Shown: positions 23,404 to 34,471 of the stretch, one piece after another
Layout: every line of letters begins with the position of its first letter
Position numbering within the stretch: the first letter of the stretch is position 1
Assembly (NCBI RefSeq): GCF_030272615.1
Contig: NC_081413.1
Coordinates: 723,750,649 to 723,814,648 of the forward strand
Source: Cryptomeria japonica
Taxonomy: Eukaryota > Streptophyta > Pinopsida > Cupressales > Cupressaceae
Length of the DNA: 64,000 nucleotides
Direction: 5' to 3'
Program-made: the position numbers and the translations under genes
The notes under the pieces: generated by a model
Database searches by the model: none
What the model was told of the DNA's origin: nothing
Seen by the model: the letters and a program-made list of their open reading frames with translations, nothing else

Positions 23404-26050
23404 ACATGATTTTTTTAATATTTTTATTTTCACTCAAGGACTCAAGCTCTCAAGATCACATGCAAATATCAAAATAACCTTCTAGAAGAGAAAAAAAAGC
23501 AAAAGCATGAATTTGCAAAAATGGTGGCAAATATTATGATCAATATATTCAATGATGTGCATATGAAATCTCTACAATACAATGAATGTACATATGAGAG
23601 CTTGTTTGTGCAAACAAGGTTGAAGATAGGTATTAACTTATTTTGGTTTAAGGAATCAAATAGTTTTACAAAGTCATCATAAAACGTTGGTATGTTTCCT
23701 TACCCATTGGTTATTTGCATTCCTTTAAATTAGGAACCATTAAACGTATCTTCTACAAACCCACACATCTTTTAGGAGGGAAAATTTTTGTGTTAAAAAA
23801 GTCAAGTTTATCTTGATTTTAGCTTTAAGATTTTTACATCCATGTAGTGCAAGAAAGAGTTTTCTCTTAATGGAGAAGGCCTTAATATCTAGAGTAAGAA
23901 CATCAACTACAACTACATTATCCTATCATTTAGCGTATTGATTTTTTTTTTGAGGTTTAAAATAGAAAAATAGGCATGTTGCAAGAAATTGAAGTGTGCA
24001 TATATAGCACATTAAAGGGTCTTGCACAATGAAACTCCAAGTGGGAAGAAAGCAGAAAACAAGTCTGTTGTTTTTGGTTTCCTTTTGTTATTATAGGGAA
24101 TAATTCATAGCCAGAAATGTTGAGTGTTTTAGTATGAAGAGCTTCATCTCAATTTTATGTTCAACCATCTGCAAGTTCATTGAATCCTTGATAAAAAAAA
24201 AGGTTGCATGCTAAACAAGGTTGTATTTGTAGTACTAAGATTGGCAAGGTTTTGCTTCTATCATCTTCTATTTTTAAAGTCCATTAAAACCATTTCAGTG
24301 TTTATATCTCCATTATCCATTAGCTATGTCAAGAGGTGAAGGTGTGTCTTGAAAAGTACGAAAAAATGTTCAAGTCCCTCATGTTATAACCTTTGTCAAT
24401 ATATTTGTTTTCCTTAAGTTTTCAAAATCCTCAAATTTAGTCACATAATAGGCCGATAAAGAGACTCAATCCAATAAAAGCACAAGATTCTCCCCTAAAT
24501 CAACCATTCATAAGACACCCTCAAAAATATATGAGGTTGGTAGTTTATACTCAATGTGATTAAAAATACCACTTGCCAAAAGAAGTGAAGTGAACTTGAT
24601 CTTAGTGCAAGTACAAATGCCAAATTGAGCCACAAAAACAAACATATTTCTTTAATAAAATGAGATCAATTTGATCAAACATAAAGTATACAAAAAAATT
24701 ATACACTTAAAAAAAATCACCGAAAAATATAACCGTAGGAGCAAGTGCAGAGCCTTGAAACTTCCCAAAATAAGAAAACTCTAATAACAACTGTGAAATT
24801 CTACAACTTTTGAAAACCTCAAATGCCAAAATCAAAATTTGATTGCACCTCTATGAAGAGCATAAAATTCTAGGTCTCAAATAAAACAATCTTAAAAAAA
24901 AGAGTTTGAATAAGGTATGGTCATTTGAAGTTGAATTGCAAAATCAAAACTACTCATAGAAAGATGGGTAGATTGGAGTGACTTGTTGATGGTCATTTGA
25001 CCATCAAATCTAACATAGTTTGTTTTGATGATCATCAAGTTGTCAAATTTAAGATAGTCTATGTGATGATCATTTGCCCATCAAATTTAAGACAATCACA
25101 AAAATTCTAAAACAATTGTCATAAAAATATGAAGTATTACATATCAAAATAGGAATTTTTAGGCCTACTAAACTCAATAGAAGGATCTATTTGACTTGAA
25201 AGTACTCCAATAATAAGATTTTAACCAGATATAATCTTCAAACCATCATTGATCTGGCCTCACATGTCCAATTTAGACAAATAAAAAGTACAATGAACTT
25301 TCTTCAACAACTTGAACTTAATGTTGGGTTTAAATTTGCACCAACAAGCTCTAAAATAAACTAAGTAAAAAACTCAAATTTGGTATTTCTTTCAAGCTTT
25401 AATGATTCTCCAAGTCATCATATGATGCAAGAGAAAAGCATCTTGAACTTTTCAATATCCAACAAGATTTGCATCCTTCTAATAGCTCAAGCCTAAAATC
25501 ACTCTCAAATATGAGAAGGGGATTTTTAGATCTAAAGCTCTAATATAGTGTTAGAGTCACTCGAGGTCTCAAGCTCCTAGAATCACTTGTGAAAATTAAA
25601 ATAACCTTCTACGAGAGAGAAAAGAAAGAGCATGAATTTACAATAATGGGTGCAAATATATTAGATCAATATGATCAATGTTGTGCATATGCAATCTATT
25701 CAATACAATGAAATGTACATATAAGATATTGTTTATATAAACAAGGTTGGGAGATAGGGTTAAGTAGGATGATGACAAGTGTCTTCATTATATGTCATGT
25801 GATAACTAGGGGATAAGATTACATACCTACAAGAGACTTCTGGAATGATTCCTAACTCACCAAATACACTTAACATGTGAACATGTGTGAAAAGGTCCTA
25901 ACTAGGAACTAGTTAGATAATGTGCCTTGTTCATGCACAAATAGGAAAAATGGATAGGAAATATCCCTATTCACACTAAAAGAATGTTAACAAACATTCA
26001 AAATGCATCAACTATATATGAATAATTACAATTCCTTTAGGATTAGAAAA
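23404..26050. mobile_element. 2.6-kb insertion in the right arm, with internal direct repeats
   Basis: The arm sequence gaaaacatctctattaRttgagRaa occurs both before the insertion (about 23380-23405) and after it (about 26047-26070). A second direct repeat, ctcaagctc...aaaataaccttctaYgagag, is at about 23440-23640 and 25550-25780. No coding motif was recognised between them. The order of repeats does not fit a simple LTR element, so the mechanism is open. Confidence 0.5.
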
Positions 26051-26299
26051 CATCTCTATTAGTTGAGAAATGTGCATTATTTGATGCATCGATGTGTTCC
26101 TATGTAAACAATAATATGGTCATGCTCCACAACAATAAGAGAATGTTAAATATGTGAACCACAACAATTACACATATTGTATCTATATATACATGAGTAT
26201 GATGATCATCATCTAGACAATAAGGTACTATTGCATGTTTCTTAATATATAATGTTGGTCTAAAATTTATGGGTAGATGATAAACTATTTAATGGGGCA

Positions 26300-27730
26300 C
26301 TTGTTATTATAAAAAAATATAGCCCATTTTGAAAATACAACCTTGTTTGACTTGTCATTTTACGTGATCAATTGTTGAGTGATAATTTTTACATGTGTCA
26401 TTGAATAAGTAATAAAAAATTATGTTTCTTTCATTATTACAAGAAGAAACCATACACAAATTTCAATAAAAAATGTGGGTTCTAAACATACACAAATTTC
26501 AAAGACTAACATTATAAACGACCACAATAGATATTGGTGACTTAAATAATATGCTTGACATTCACTACTATTCCTAGAGTGAAATATCTAATATCATTGT
26601 CATTATCATTTGAATGTTAATCAAAGATATAAAATACATGTTATGTAAATAATAAGAAAAATTAGGTGCACTGATAATTATTATCTCTAAATTAATACTT
26701 TAAGAAACCTTTAAATGAACGTCTATTTTGTATGAAATTAATATGATTTCCTATAATATTTGGTCTTCGTACTTACAATAACAATACTGATTACTAATTA
26801 CTATCACAAATCATGATTATAAAAATTATTTATTTATATGATGTTATGGTTATCTTAATAACTATAACGAGATTTATATGTTTTAACCTTTCTCATGGTT
26901 GCCTCATAATTCTTAGAATTTTTGCTTGTTTAAGCTTCTCTTCTAGCTACTTGTTGATAGTTTGTGTTCTTTGTAATTTATTGTGCTCAATATTTAAAAA
27001 ATAACAATAACAAGATTTGCTCAATAAGAGACACGATATTTTCACATTTTGTAATCGTGCTTAAGAGTGTTTCTAAATATAATAGCATCAACTTTTCTAA
27101 CCAATTCATTATCCATCATTAGGAAGAGGATAAATTTAATATAGATTGTAGACTATACTCCTTAAAAAAGATGGGAGAGAAGGCAAGTGAAACAAAGAAG
27201 AAGAAAAATGTGCCAACACACTCAAAGAAAGGTTCAACAAGAAACATATTTTAAATAACATTAAGATTTATTGATATTATATACTTAGTTGCAATCTTGT
27301 GATCTAACTAATATACACTTAGAATGTAACTATTATTAATCTTGATATTAGTTAATATTTAACTAGTAATAACAATACAAATATTTGACATCTACTTCAT
27401 GATATTATTTCTACGATCTATGATACATTTATTTATAATTGTTATAAAAATATATAATAATAATTAAGAATAATGAATTATTATAAATATTGCAATTATA
27501 CAATGATTTCATATTATTGACTAACTTTGGCATGCAAAATTGTATATAATTGCTATACTAATAAGAATGATGCAACTAATATAAAGATTGCAATATTTAT
27601 TATATTAATAATGATAATGCCTTATATTATAGTAAGAAAGTGTATCATTAGTATTAATAAAAATTAAATTTATAATATCGTTAGACATACTTTTAATATT
27701 AAAGAATATCTTGTACTTATAATTATATTA
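26300..27730. repeat. Unclassified dispersed repeat, copy 1
   Basis: This stretch matches 53838-55000 in the same orientation with many changes. Shared ordered blocks are gacttgtcatttt.cgtgat, cacaaatttcaaagactaacat, aatagatattggtgact, ttgacattcact, tcatttgaatgttRatcaaagatat, gctcaataagagacaYgatatttYcacatttt and agtaagaaagtgtatcatt. It continues the outer right arm of the palindrome. No long ORF is present. Confidence 0.7.
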
Positions 27731-28160
27731 AAAATGTTTTTGATTAAAGGGGTCAAGCAGGTTTTGAAGGGAACCAAAACCCTTTTTACAAAATGCTACC
27801 ATCACCTCAGACTTTGCCCAGTATTTACTTCATACCACCTCAATTGATGACGACGTAAAATTTTATTGGATTTTAATTCATTGATTTAAATAGACTAATC
27901 ATATTGCTTTATGTTTTTGTTATAATTGTTATAATCACATCAATTACATACTGTTGATATTGCCCCCTTGGGAGATGAATAAAAAATTTTGAACATTTGA
28001 TTTGATTTGGATAATTTTGATATATTTTATGGCATTTTAAATTTTTGTCTATGTTGAATGCGATAAATTGATTCATCTCCCAATAATGATGTTTGGTAGG
28101 GTTGTATGAGACACCACGAGTAATTTACGCATTCCTCCATATAACCCTAATTTCGATTTA
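27731..28160. other. Upstream region of the PMD gene
   Basis: I looked here for the missing 3' LTR of the Tat-like element and did not find it. A minus-strand purine tract (CAAGGGGGCAATA, near 27960-27974) is a possible polypurine tract, but what follows does not start like the 5' LTR. Confidence 0.4.
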
Positions 28161-28163
28161 CCC

Positions 28164-28170
28164 TATAAAA
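28164..28170 (+). promoter_or_regulatory. TATA box of the PMD gene
   Basis: CCCTATAAAAGGG lies about 80 bases before the PMD start codon at 28246, the usual distance for a plant promoter with a short leader. The antisense gene thus seems to have its own promoter. Confidence 0.6.
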
Positions 28171-28407
28171 GGGAAAAAGTGATTTATTTTTGTCTCATTT
28201 GTGGTTGTTGACTTTAGAGAAAGTGACACTTGGAGAAAAGTCAACATGTCGGTTCCTTATGCTTCTCATCGATTTGAGCGCATGCGGAGGTATCAGAGGC
28301 TCGTTGCATATGGAACACCGGTAAGTCAACCTTTTTGACCCCTTCTGGATTTTTTATTTTATCGTTTTTAATCATGTTTTCAATTTTGTCACGCGGAATT
28401 GTCAGTT

Positions 28408-28870
28408 TAGCACATTGGGGTCAAAGTGTAGCGCATACAATAGTTTTCGTAGTGCATAGGGGTCAACAAAATAGGGTAGCATCCGAACGGATTAGGGTAG
28501 CGCAACGGTAAATTAGGGTAGCGCTTAGGATTAGGTTAGCGCATTGGGATCACAGGGTAGTGCATAGGATAGAATGGGTAGCGCATAGGTTAGACCTAGC
28601 ACATAGGGTTGTTAGGGGGTCGCATGGGTAGGCATAGGTAGCGCATAGGTATACCCTAGCGCATAGGGTTAGGTTTGCAGTGCTAGACCAGGATAGGATA
28701 GTGCATAGGGTAGTTTAGCGCTTGGGGTAGGTTAGGTGGTGTGTTGGGGAAAAGGGATAGCACGTAGGTGCTGGCTAGCGCATAGAGTGGATTGGGTAGT
28801 GTTTTGTGAGGATAGGGTAGCGCATAGCAAGCAGTTTAGCGCGTAGACAAGATTGTTTAATGCATAGGAA
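28408..28870. repeat. TAGCGCATAGGG array, about 23 degenerate units
   Basis: The TAG of the motif TAGCGCATaggg falls at 28408, 28429, 28450, 28477, 28498, 28519, 28537, 28558, 28579, 28597, (28618), 28639, 28657, (28678), 28699, 28716, (28737), 28758, 28776, 28797, 28818, 28837 and 28858; brackets mark degenerate units. Spacings run mostly 21, 21, 18, so a 60-bp higher-order unit is visible. Many units show GCGC changed to GTGC or GCAC. It is the inverted relative of the arrays at 48.5, 50.4 and 52.2 kb. Confidence 0.88.
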
Positions 28871-29167
28871 AATTTTTGGAAAAGTGTGATTTTTGGATGA
28901 AGAAAATTGGTAGGTTGATGCGAGTTCTGCCAGGATAGGTGCAAATTGTCAGTTTGTGTGTCTGTTGTCATTGTTTTGATAAGTTGTCCAATATGAGTTC
29001 TGATATAACTTGATTTGATTTGCAATGTTGCAAGTTGATATTGATTTGATGCTGATTTGATATGATGTGGTTTTTGATATGGATGTTTTTGATATGAACT
29101 TGATTTGATTTGCGTTGTTTCAAGTTAATATATGTGGAGCTTGAGTTGTTTTACAAGCTGCATTGAT

Positions 29168-29300
29168 TGTGGAACTTGAGTTGTGTTACAAGTTGATATG
29201 AATGTGAAACTTGAGTTGTGTTACAAGCTGATATGATTGTGGAACTTGAGTTGTGTTACAAGTTGATATGATTGTGGAACTTGAGTTGTGTTACAAGATG
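29168..29300. repeat. Short tandem repeat in the PMD intron
   Basis: The block gtggaacttgagttgtgttacaag.tgatatga recurs about four times with a period near 46 bp. Confidence 0.7.
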
Positions 29301-31026
29301 ACATGATGTGATATGAAAATGGATTGATATGATGTGGAACTTGATTAAATTTTCAAAGTTTCAAGTTTTGATATCAATGTTTTTGATGAGGAAACTGATA
29401 TTGGACTTGTTTTGCTTTTTGACAGGAGCGCCTTGGAGTGGTTCAGTCGCGAGAGCGATTTTCGAGACCATGGTCATTGATACCATGATTGACACAGGTT
29501 GATAGGGATATTATTGAGAGGTGTGGCATGTCCTCATTGTTAGAGATGTCTCGGTTTATCGTGAACTGGGGTTTGTTGACAGCATTGGCTGAGAGGTGGC
29601 ATAGTGATACGAACACCTTTCATTTGGCGATAGGCGAGATCACAGTGACGCCTGAGGATTGCTATCAAATTCTACAAATTCTTGTGGTAGGTGCATTGCT
29701 ACCCTATGAGCAGACTGAGGAGGGTGGTATAGAGGCACTGCACTGAATTCTGCAGGATGATACCATTTGCGGGTACGAGATCCCTTGGCAGGAGTTTCTA
29801 GATTTGGATTACGCTCCTCTACCATCAGTGCTGGCAGGTTTCATAGGTGGTTTCTTATGTCCCGACCATAGGTCGAAGGGACTGGTAGTGGGATGGGGAT
29901 TGGTTTTGGAGGACATGGTGACACAGGGTCACCGATTTGCATGGGGGTCGGCTATGCTAGCCCACTTATACAGGGATTTGCATCAAGTGGTATACTTGGG
30001 TTATGGCAGTTTATCAGCTGGAGTGACACTGCTATAGGTATGGGCATGGGAGCATATTCCCGCAGCTAGGCCACTAGCAGACAGAGATAGGCCTGTTGGG
30101 TGTGCGTATGCATACGGATACCAAAGGATAGTTGTCCAGCGTAAGCTGGGCAAACTAGAGCACTAGAGAAGAGTTTTGGATGATATTGATACGATCGTCT
30201 GGCGACCATATACAAGTTGCGAGGTATGGGCAGATGATGGGATGGAGATGGTGGTGATGGTGGAGGAGGTGGCCGAGGTTGGCGAGGAGATAGGGGGAGA
30301 TTGGATCGAGGGAGGAGAGGAGATAGGGGTGGAGATGGTGGTGATAGAGGGATACGAGTGGAGAGAGCAATGCAAAGGGCTGTGATGGATAGAGGGAGAG
30401 GTGGTTTGGCTATCAGAGCTAGGGGTGAGGAGAGGGTTGGGGAGGTGATAGTGGCAGTAGGAGGGTATGATGACTTCAGACAACTGGCCCAGAGGAGGAG
30501 GTCAAATGTTTTACCTCCACTAGCACTGATGACAGGTAGAGGGACAGGGGGTACCCCTTCACAGGTACCCCTGCAGATGCGGATTCAGATGCATGTGGAG
30601 GATGCACAGATTAGATCACTGCAATTGTCAGTGCAACAGTTGCAGACATAGTTGTTGGCGCATCAGCGTCGGATTATTCAGCTAACTACAGAGCGTGATA
30701 CTGAGATAGAGTGGCGGGGTCGAGCAGAGGAGCTCACGGCGAGTTTGCAGAGAGCGGCAGCAGGTGGCCCGATGAGAGATACCTTGAGAGAGCTAGCTTT
30801 GAGAGCCAAGGAGGCGGAGTACTACTAGAGATATTATGAGGATGCGATGCCTAGGGAGCAGTGAGTACAGAGTTTCACAGCGTCAAGATCCAGTCGATCT
30901 CGAGAGACTGGGTCGAGGATAGAGAGCAGAGGCATGACAGGGCCTCCCAGACAGGATCCACCTGGAGATCGAGGTGCTGGGATATCTGCAGTGAGACCGT
31001 CTCCCTCAAGAGATAGTCATACCTGA

Positions 31027-32538
31027 GAGATGTTGTCTCCATTGCATTTTGATCATTTTGTTGTATTGGCACAGACATGACATATTTTGTACATTGATTA
31101 TTTTGAGATATATATATATATATATGACACCATTTTCTTTGATCCTTATGTGATGTGTGATGGATTATGCTTTCTATATGATTTTTGTTATTTTTATGAT
31201 GATGCAATGCTTAGATAGATGCATGTGATTTGATATGCGATGAATATGATGTGATAATGCATGATGTTGTGAGATGTATCTTGAAAATGAGATGTATGAT
31301 AATGATATGTTGCGAGATGTATCTTGAAACTGAGATGTATGATAATGATATGCTGTGAGATGTATCTTGAAAATGAGATGTATGATAATGATATGCTATG
31401 AGATGTATCTTGAAAATGAGATGTATGATAATGATATGTTGTGAGATGTATCTTGAAAATGAGATGTATGATAATGATATGTTGTGAGATGTATCTTGAG
31501 ATGTATGATAATGATATGCAACTAATGGTAAAATGATATGCAACTAATTGTAAAATGATATGCAACTAATTGATTTAAGCATCCTCATTCTGCATTGGTC
31601 ATCCCTGTATAGCCACATGTTGTTTGCTTTCTTTGTAGGTATAATCATTGAGCATTGATTTGTTTTGGGATATGTTGAAAATTTATACAAGCATAATGAT
31701 ATAATTGAACCATAATGACCTGAGAAAAATTTAGATGATTTTTGATTTTGCAAGATAGCACAAGCGTCAAGGCATAATTGAACCAGGACGACTTGAGTGC
31801 GGATTGCATATAAACAGACAAGATTAAACCATTTGTATGCGTGATGTGGAATCATATCTTTAATGATATGTTGTGAATCACGTCTTGAGACAAGTATCTA
31901 CACAGTACAAATGATCGCCTCCCAGACAGAAAACTAAAAAAATATTGTTTTCCCCATGACTTTCTCTAGCTTGAAGCATTTGAGAAAATGTAGAGGATCC
32001 AATAATTCAAAAAGTTCAAGTGCAAAATTAATCAAAACTTTATGCAAGATGCAACATTTGATACTTCACAAAATCATCCATCATATTTTGTGAATCCCGT
32101 TAAGTGATCAATGTGTGGTTTTTGTGATTGTTGAGTTTTGTTTGCTGGATATGATGCTATGAGTTTACTACCAGTTTTGACATCTTGAAAGTGCTGCAAG
32201 TTCTGATTAATACTGCCCCCAGCCGAGTGATCCTCTTAATGTGGATATGTACAAGGATTACCAAGCCATGGTGAGATGCAATGAAAGGATATGATGATAA
32301 ATCAGGACATTGACTATGCTAAGTATGTCCTAGATGGATATCATGATAAAAATGTCGGGCGATGGCTGATAGTGCTTTACTGTGGATATAACGATATGGA
32401 TATAGATATAGGAGTCGTCCTCTCACAATAGCACGTGTTGCCAGGTTTTCACCATTTTCTTTTATTGTACCTCTTTATTTGCTTTTTCTTCATTTTTTGA
32501 TATTTTTTATTTTTTGACTTTTTTGTGCATTAGACTAC
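31027..32538. other. Spacer between the PMD gene and the end of pol
   Basis: No coding similarity on either strand. It contains the 43-bp minisatellite. A minus-strand purine-rich string (GGCTGGGGGCAGTA, near 32213-32226) could be an internal polypurine-like tract. Confidence 0.5.
31271..31571. repeat. 43-bp minisatellite followed by a 26-bp-type repeat
   Basis: Units starting gagatgtatcttgaaaatga begin at 31271, 31314, 31357, 31400 and 31443, with a shortened sixth at 31486. Directly after come three copies of aatgatatgcaactaat separated by short spacers, up to about 31571. The His/Ser/Ile-rich minus-strand frames here are artefacts of the repeat. Confidence 0.92.
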
Positions 32539-33216
32539 TCAAGTGTAGTATTTCTTCAGATGGATGTTGTTAGTTGGTTCATCGAGCACATCTCCTTCTG
32601 AAGTTGTTAGCTGATAAGAGCCTCATCCATAGGCTAATATAATGACATAGGGACCTAACCAGTTAGGTTCAAATTTTCCTTTCTTTTCCCGATCTTGATG
32701 ATTTCTAGGATTTTCCTTGAGTACCAAGTCACCAATTTTAAAAATTTAGGGAATGACCTTGTGGTTGTAGCTCTGACACATGCGTTGCTGATATGCTTTG
32801 AGATGAGTGTAGGTACGTTGGCGTGTTTCATCTAGAAGTTCGTGCTCTTGCAGTCGGTTAACTTGATACTCTTCATCTGGGATTCAGCTTTTTAAAGAGA
32901 CTCTGAGAGATGGAATTTCTACCTCCTGGGTTAAAATTGCCTCTGATCCATATACCAATGAATATGGTGTAGCCCCCGTAGGTGTGCGGATGCTAGTTCT
33001 ATATGCCCAAAGTGTTGGATTGAGTTGTACATGCCAATCTTTGTCTGCATCATTCATTGTTTTCTTTAGGATTTTCAATATTGTCTTGTTGGATGCTTCT
33101 GCTTGACCATTCCCCTGTGGGTAGTAAGGTGTAGAAAAATGATGTTGGATTTTGAATTTTTTACATAGTTCTCGTACATCTTGGTTTTTGAAAGGTCCTC
33201 CATTATCTGTGATGAT
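32539..33216 (-). pseudogene. Integrase C-terminal half, Tat-like element
   Basis: The minus strand begins directly after the nested element with ITDNGGPFKNQDVRELCKKF and continues through STPYYPQGNGQAEASNKTIL to TPYSLVYGSEAI, the core and end of a Ty3/gypsy integrase (catalytic D in TDNG, E in QAEASN). After an in-frame stop near 32884 it still reads as a C-terminal domain, including KFEPNWLGPYVI, and ends with HLKKYYT and a stop at 32539-32541. Two further internal stops are visible. The other half of the gene is at 40883-41618. Confidence 0.85.
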
Positions 33217-33221
33217 GGAAC
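33217..33221. repeat. Target site duplication, left (GGAAC)
   Basis: GGAAC directly before the TGTTGG start of the nested element equals GGAAC at 40878-40882 directly after its end. Confidence 0.95.
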
Positions 33222-34421
33222 TGTTGGTATTTTTTATGATTATGTTGTGATTGTCATTGATGGACACACACTTGCTTTGAGATCACTTTTTGTATGTATG
33301 AGTTATGCTCAACTGGTATTCGTTCCAAATCAGTATTATGTAGTAGTCTTTAGACCATCAGTGTTTTGCATAAAGTGTTTATTGATCTCAAGCAGTATGA
33401 AGACCTCAAGCGGTCTGAGGATCTCAAGCGAAGCGAAGAAACTAAAGCGACAGTTATCATATTCCCAGACTTCATTTTTGTCAACTGGTAATAGGTTTAA
33501 TATATGAATTGGTATTACTTTGTGATGAGTTACCAACCGGAAATCAGTAAAAGTTGTATGAACCGATAATACTATGTGATGAGTTACCAACCGGTATTTT
33601 TGTGATGAGTTACCATCCATCGACACTTTGACGGTGATTTTGCGTCGTGTTACCAAATGTGTCTAGATGTAATGAACCTAGGAGCTTGCTAATGTAATCC
33701 TATTGGACTGACATGAAATCAGATTCCTTTTTAAGAACATCATGTCTAGGGTTTTAGGAGTTGTTAGGGTTTAAGGTGATTGATGAGGTTTCTATATGTG
33801 CAATCATAGAAGAGAAGATTAGGTATGTGTGAAGAAACAAAGTGTGGAGATATTGAAGACTGAAGTAATGCTGAAATGCATTAATAATGAGCTATCAAGG
33901 ATCTAACCAAGCATATTGTGCTAGTATTTAGATCACTCACTTGTTGATTACTCACATCTTCGACAAGTATTGAAACCCTTAACCGGGTAGGCTTGGCAAA
34001 GCCTTTGTAAATCCTCTAACAAGGTGGTTCACAACTGTGGATCTAAAATCCTCTCACAAGGTAGTCTTTAATCGGACTTATCTCTTAATAGAGATTGAGA
34101 TTCCTAACAGGATATGTTCTGGTGAAGAACATTGTATGACCTTAACCGGTCTGACCTTAATCGGTCTAGTTACTATTCTGCAGATAGTTACTTGCGAGTT
34201 TCATCTCACCATGGTTTTTCCCATTTGGGTTTCCACATCAAAATCTCTTGTGTTATGGTGATTGTGCTTCTGTGGGTGAATGCCTTATTTTCTATTTGGT
34301 TTGCATTTGTGTTAACCGGTTTGTTAGTAAAACTGTTATACCGGTTTACTACTAAATTGTTTAAGTGTTTGAGTTCAGTAATTTTTGGTATACTAATTCA
34401 CCCCCCTCTTAGTATTCATCA
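33222..34421 (+). repeat. 5' LTR of the nested element
   Basis: About 94 bp longer than its partner. A block containing tgtgatgagttacca occurs three times here (33521, 33575, 33601) but once in the other LTR (40071), and a gaccttaa.cggtct unit is doubled near 34138-34165. Confidence 0.95.
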
Positions 34422-34423
34422 TT

Positions 34424-34435
34424 TTGTATCAGAGC
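34424..34435 (+). other. Primer-binding site, tRNA-iMet type
   Basis: TTGTATCAGAGC begins two bases after the LTR end and differs by one base from the common plant site TGGTATCAGAGC. Confidence 0.8.
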
Positions 34436-34471
34436 CAACCTTTCTATAAGTCTAACCACTTGGAAAGAGAT

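Larger units (their letters stand above)
21455..26300. mobile_element. Giant imperfect palindrome (foldback-type repeat)
   Basis: The left arm (21455 to about 22618) is the diverged reverse complement of 22662-23403 plus 26050-26300. Checked pairs from the centre outwards include ggttcttaggatgatcat (22600) with atggtgatctaaagaacc (22663-22680), the ttgattg...aatacaa blocks, the cttgaatacaaRtaacaYttatg block (about 22080 with 23200), and cataaattctaaaccaacat (about 21490) with the complement near 26250-26270. The central spacer is about 45 bp. No transposase ORF was found, so this may be a foldback or MITE-like element or an inverted duplication. The right arm is split at about 23403-26050. 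Confidence 0.72.
28321..29425 (+). other. Intron of the PMD gene
   Basis: GTAAGT at the start, TTTTTGACAG at the end, and phase 0 joining of two segments that both read as the PMD N-terminus. The first half holds the TAGCGCAT repeat array (28408-28870). The second half has loose repeats of ggaacttgagttgtgttacaag at about 29168-29300. Confidence 0.7.
28246..31026 (+). pseudogene. Plant mobile domain (PMD) protein, retroelement-borne, inactivated
   Basis: Exon 1 (28246-28320) encodes MSVPYASHRFERMRRYQRLV and more, and ends in a GTAAGT donor. The intron runs to a TTTTTGACAG acceptor at 29425. Exon 2 carries the PMD core: IIERCGMSSLLEMSRFIVNW, AERWHSDTNTFHLAIGEITV, then YEIPWQEFLDLDY and a VLAGFIGGFLCP block. 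These are typical of the MAIN/MAIL1-like PF10536 family, which is often carried by transposable elements. A Gly/Arg-rich stretch and a coiled-coil-like tail follow to the stop near 31026. In-frame stops lie at about 29486, 29744, 30035 and 30163, and the frame shifts between about 30180 and 30245. Each stop can be explained by a C-to-T or G-to-A change. It is probably not translated whole. Confidence 0.8.

Noticed and set aside
27960-27974. Purine tract as proof of the Tat-like 3' LTR
   Set aside because: The sequence that follows does not match the start of the 5' LTR at 53837, so the tract alone is not enough.
31194-31565. Repetitive His/Ser/Ile ORFs as a structural protein
   Set aside because: They are translations of the 43-bp minisatellite, open in more than one frame.
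33181-33507. 108-residue plus-strand ORF, and its relative at 39743-40003
   Set aside because: Both start at the edge of the nested element's LTRs and are LTR sequence. They appear twice because the LTR does.
34424-34471. Gag start of the nested element directly at the LTR end
   Set aside because: The first codons would overlap the primer-binding site. The ATG at 34472 is the natural start.
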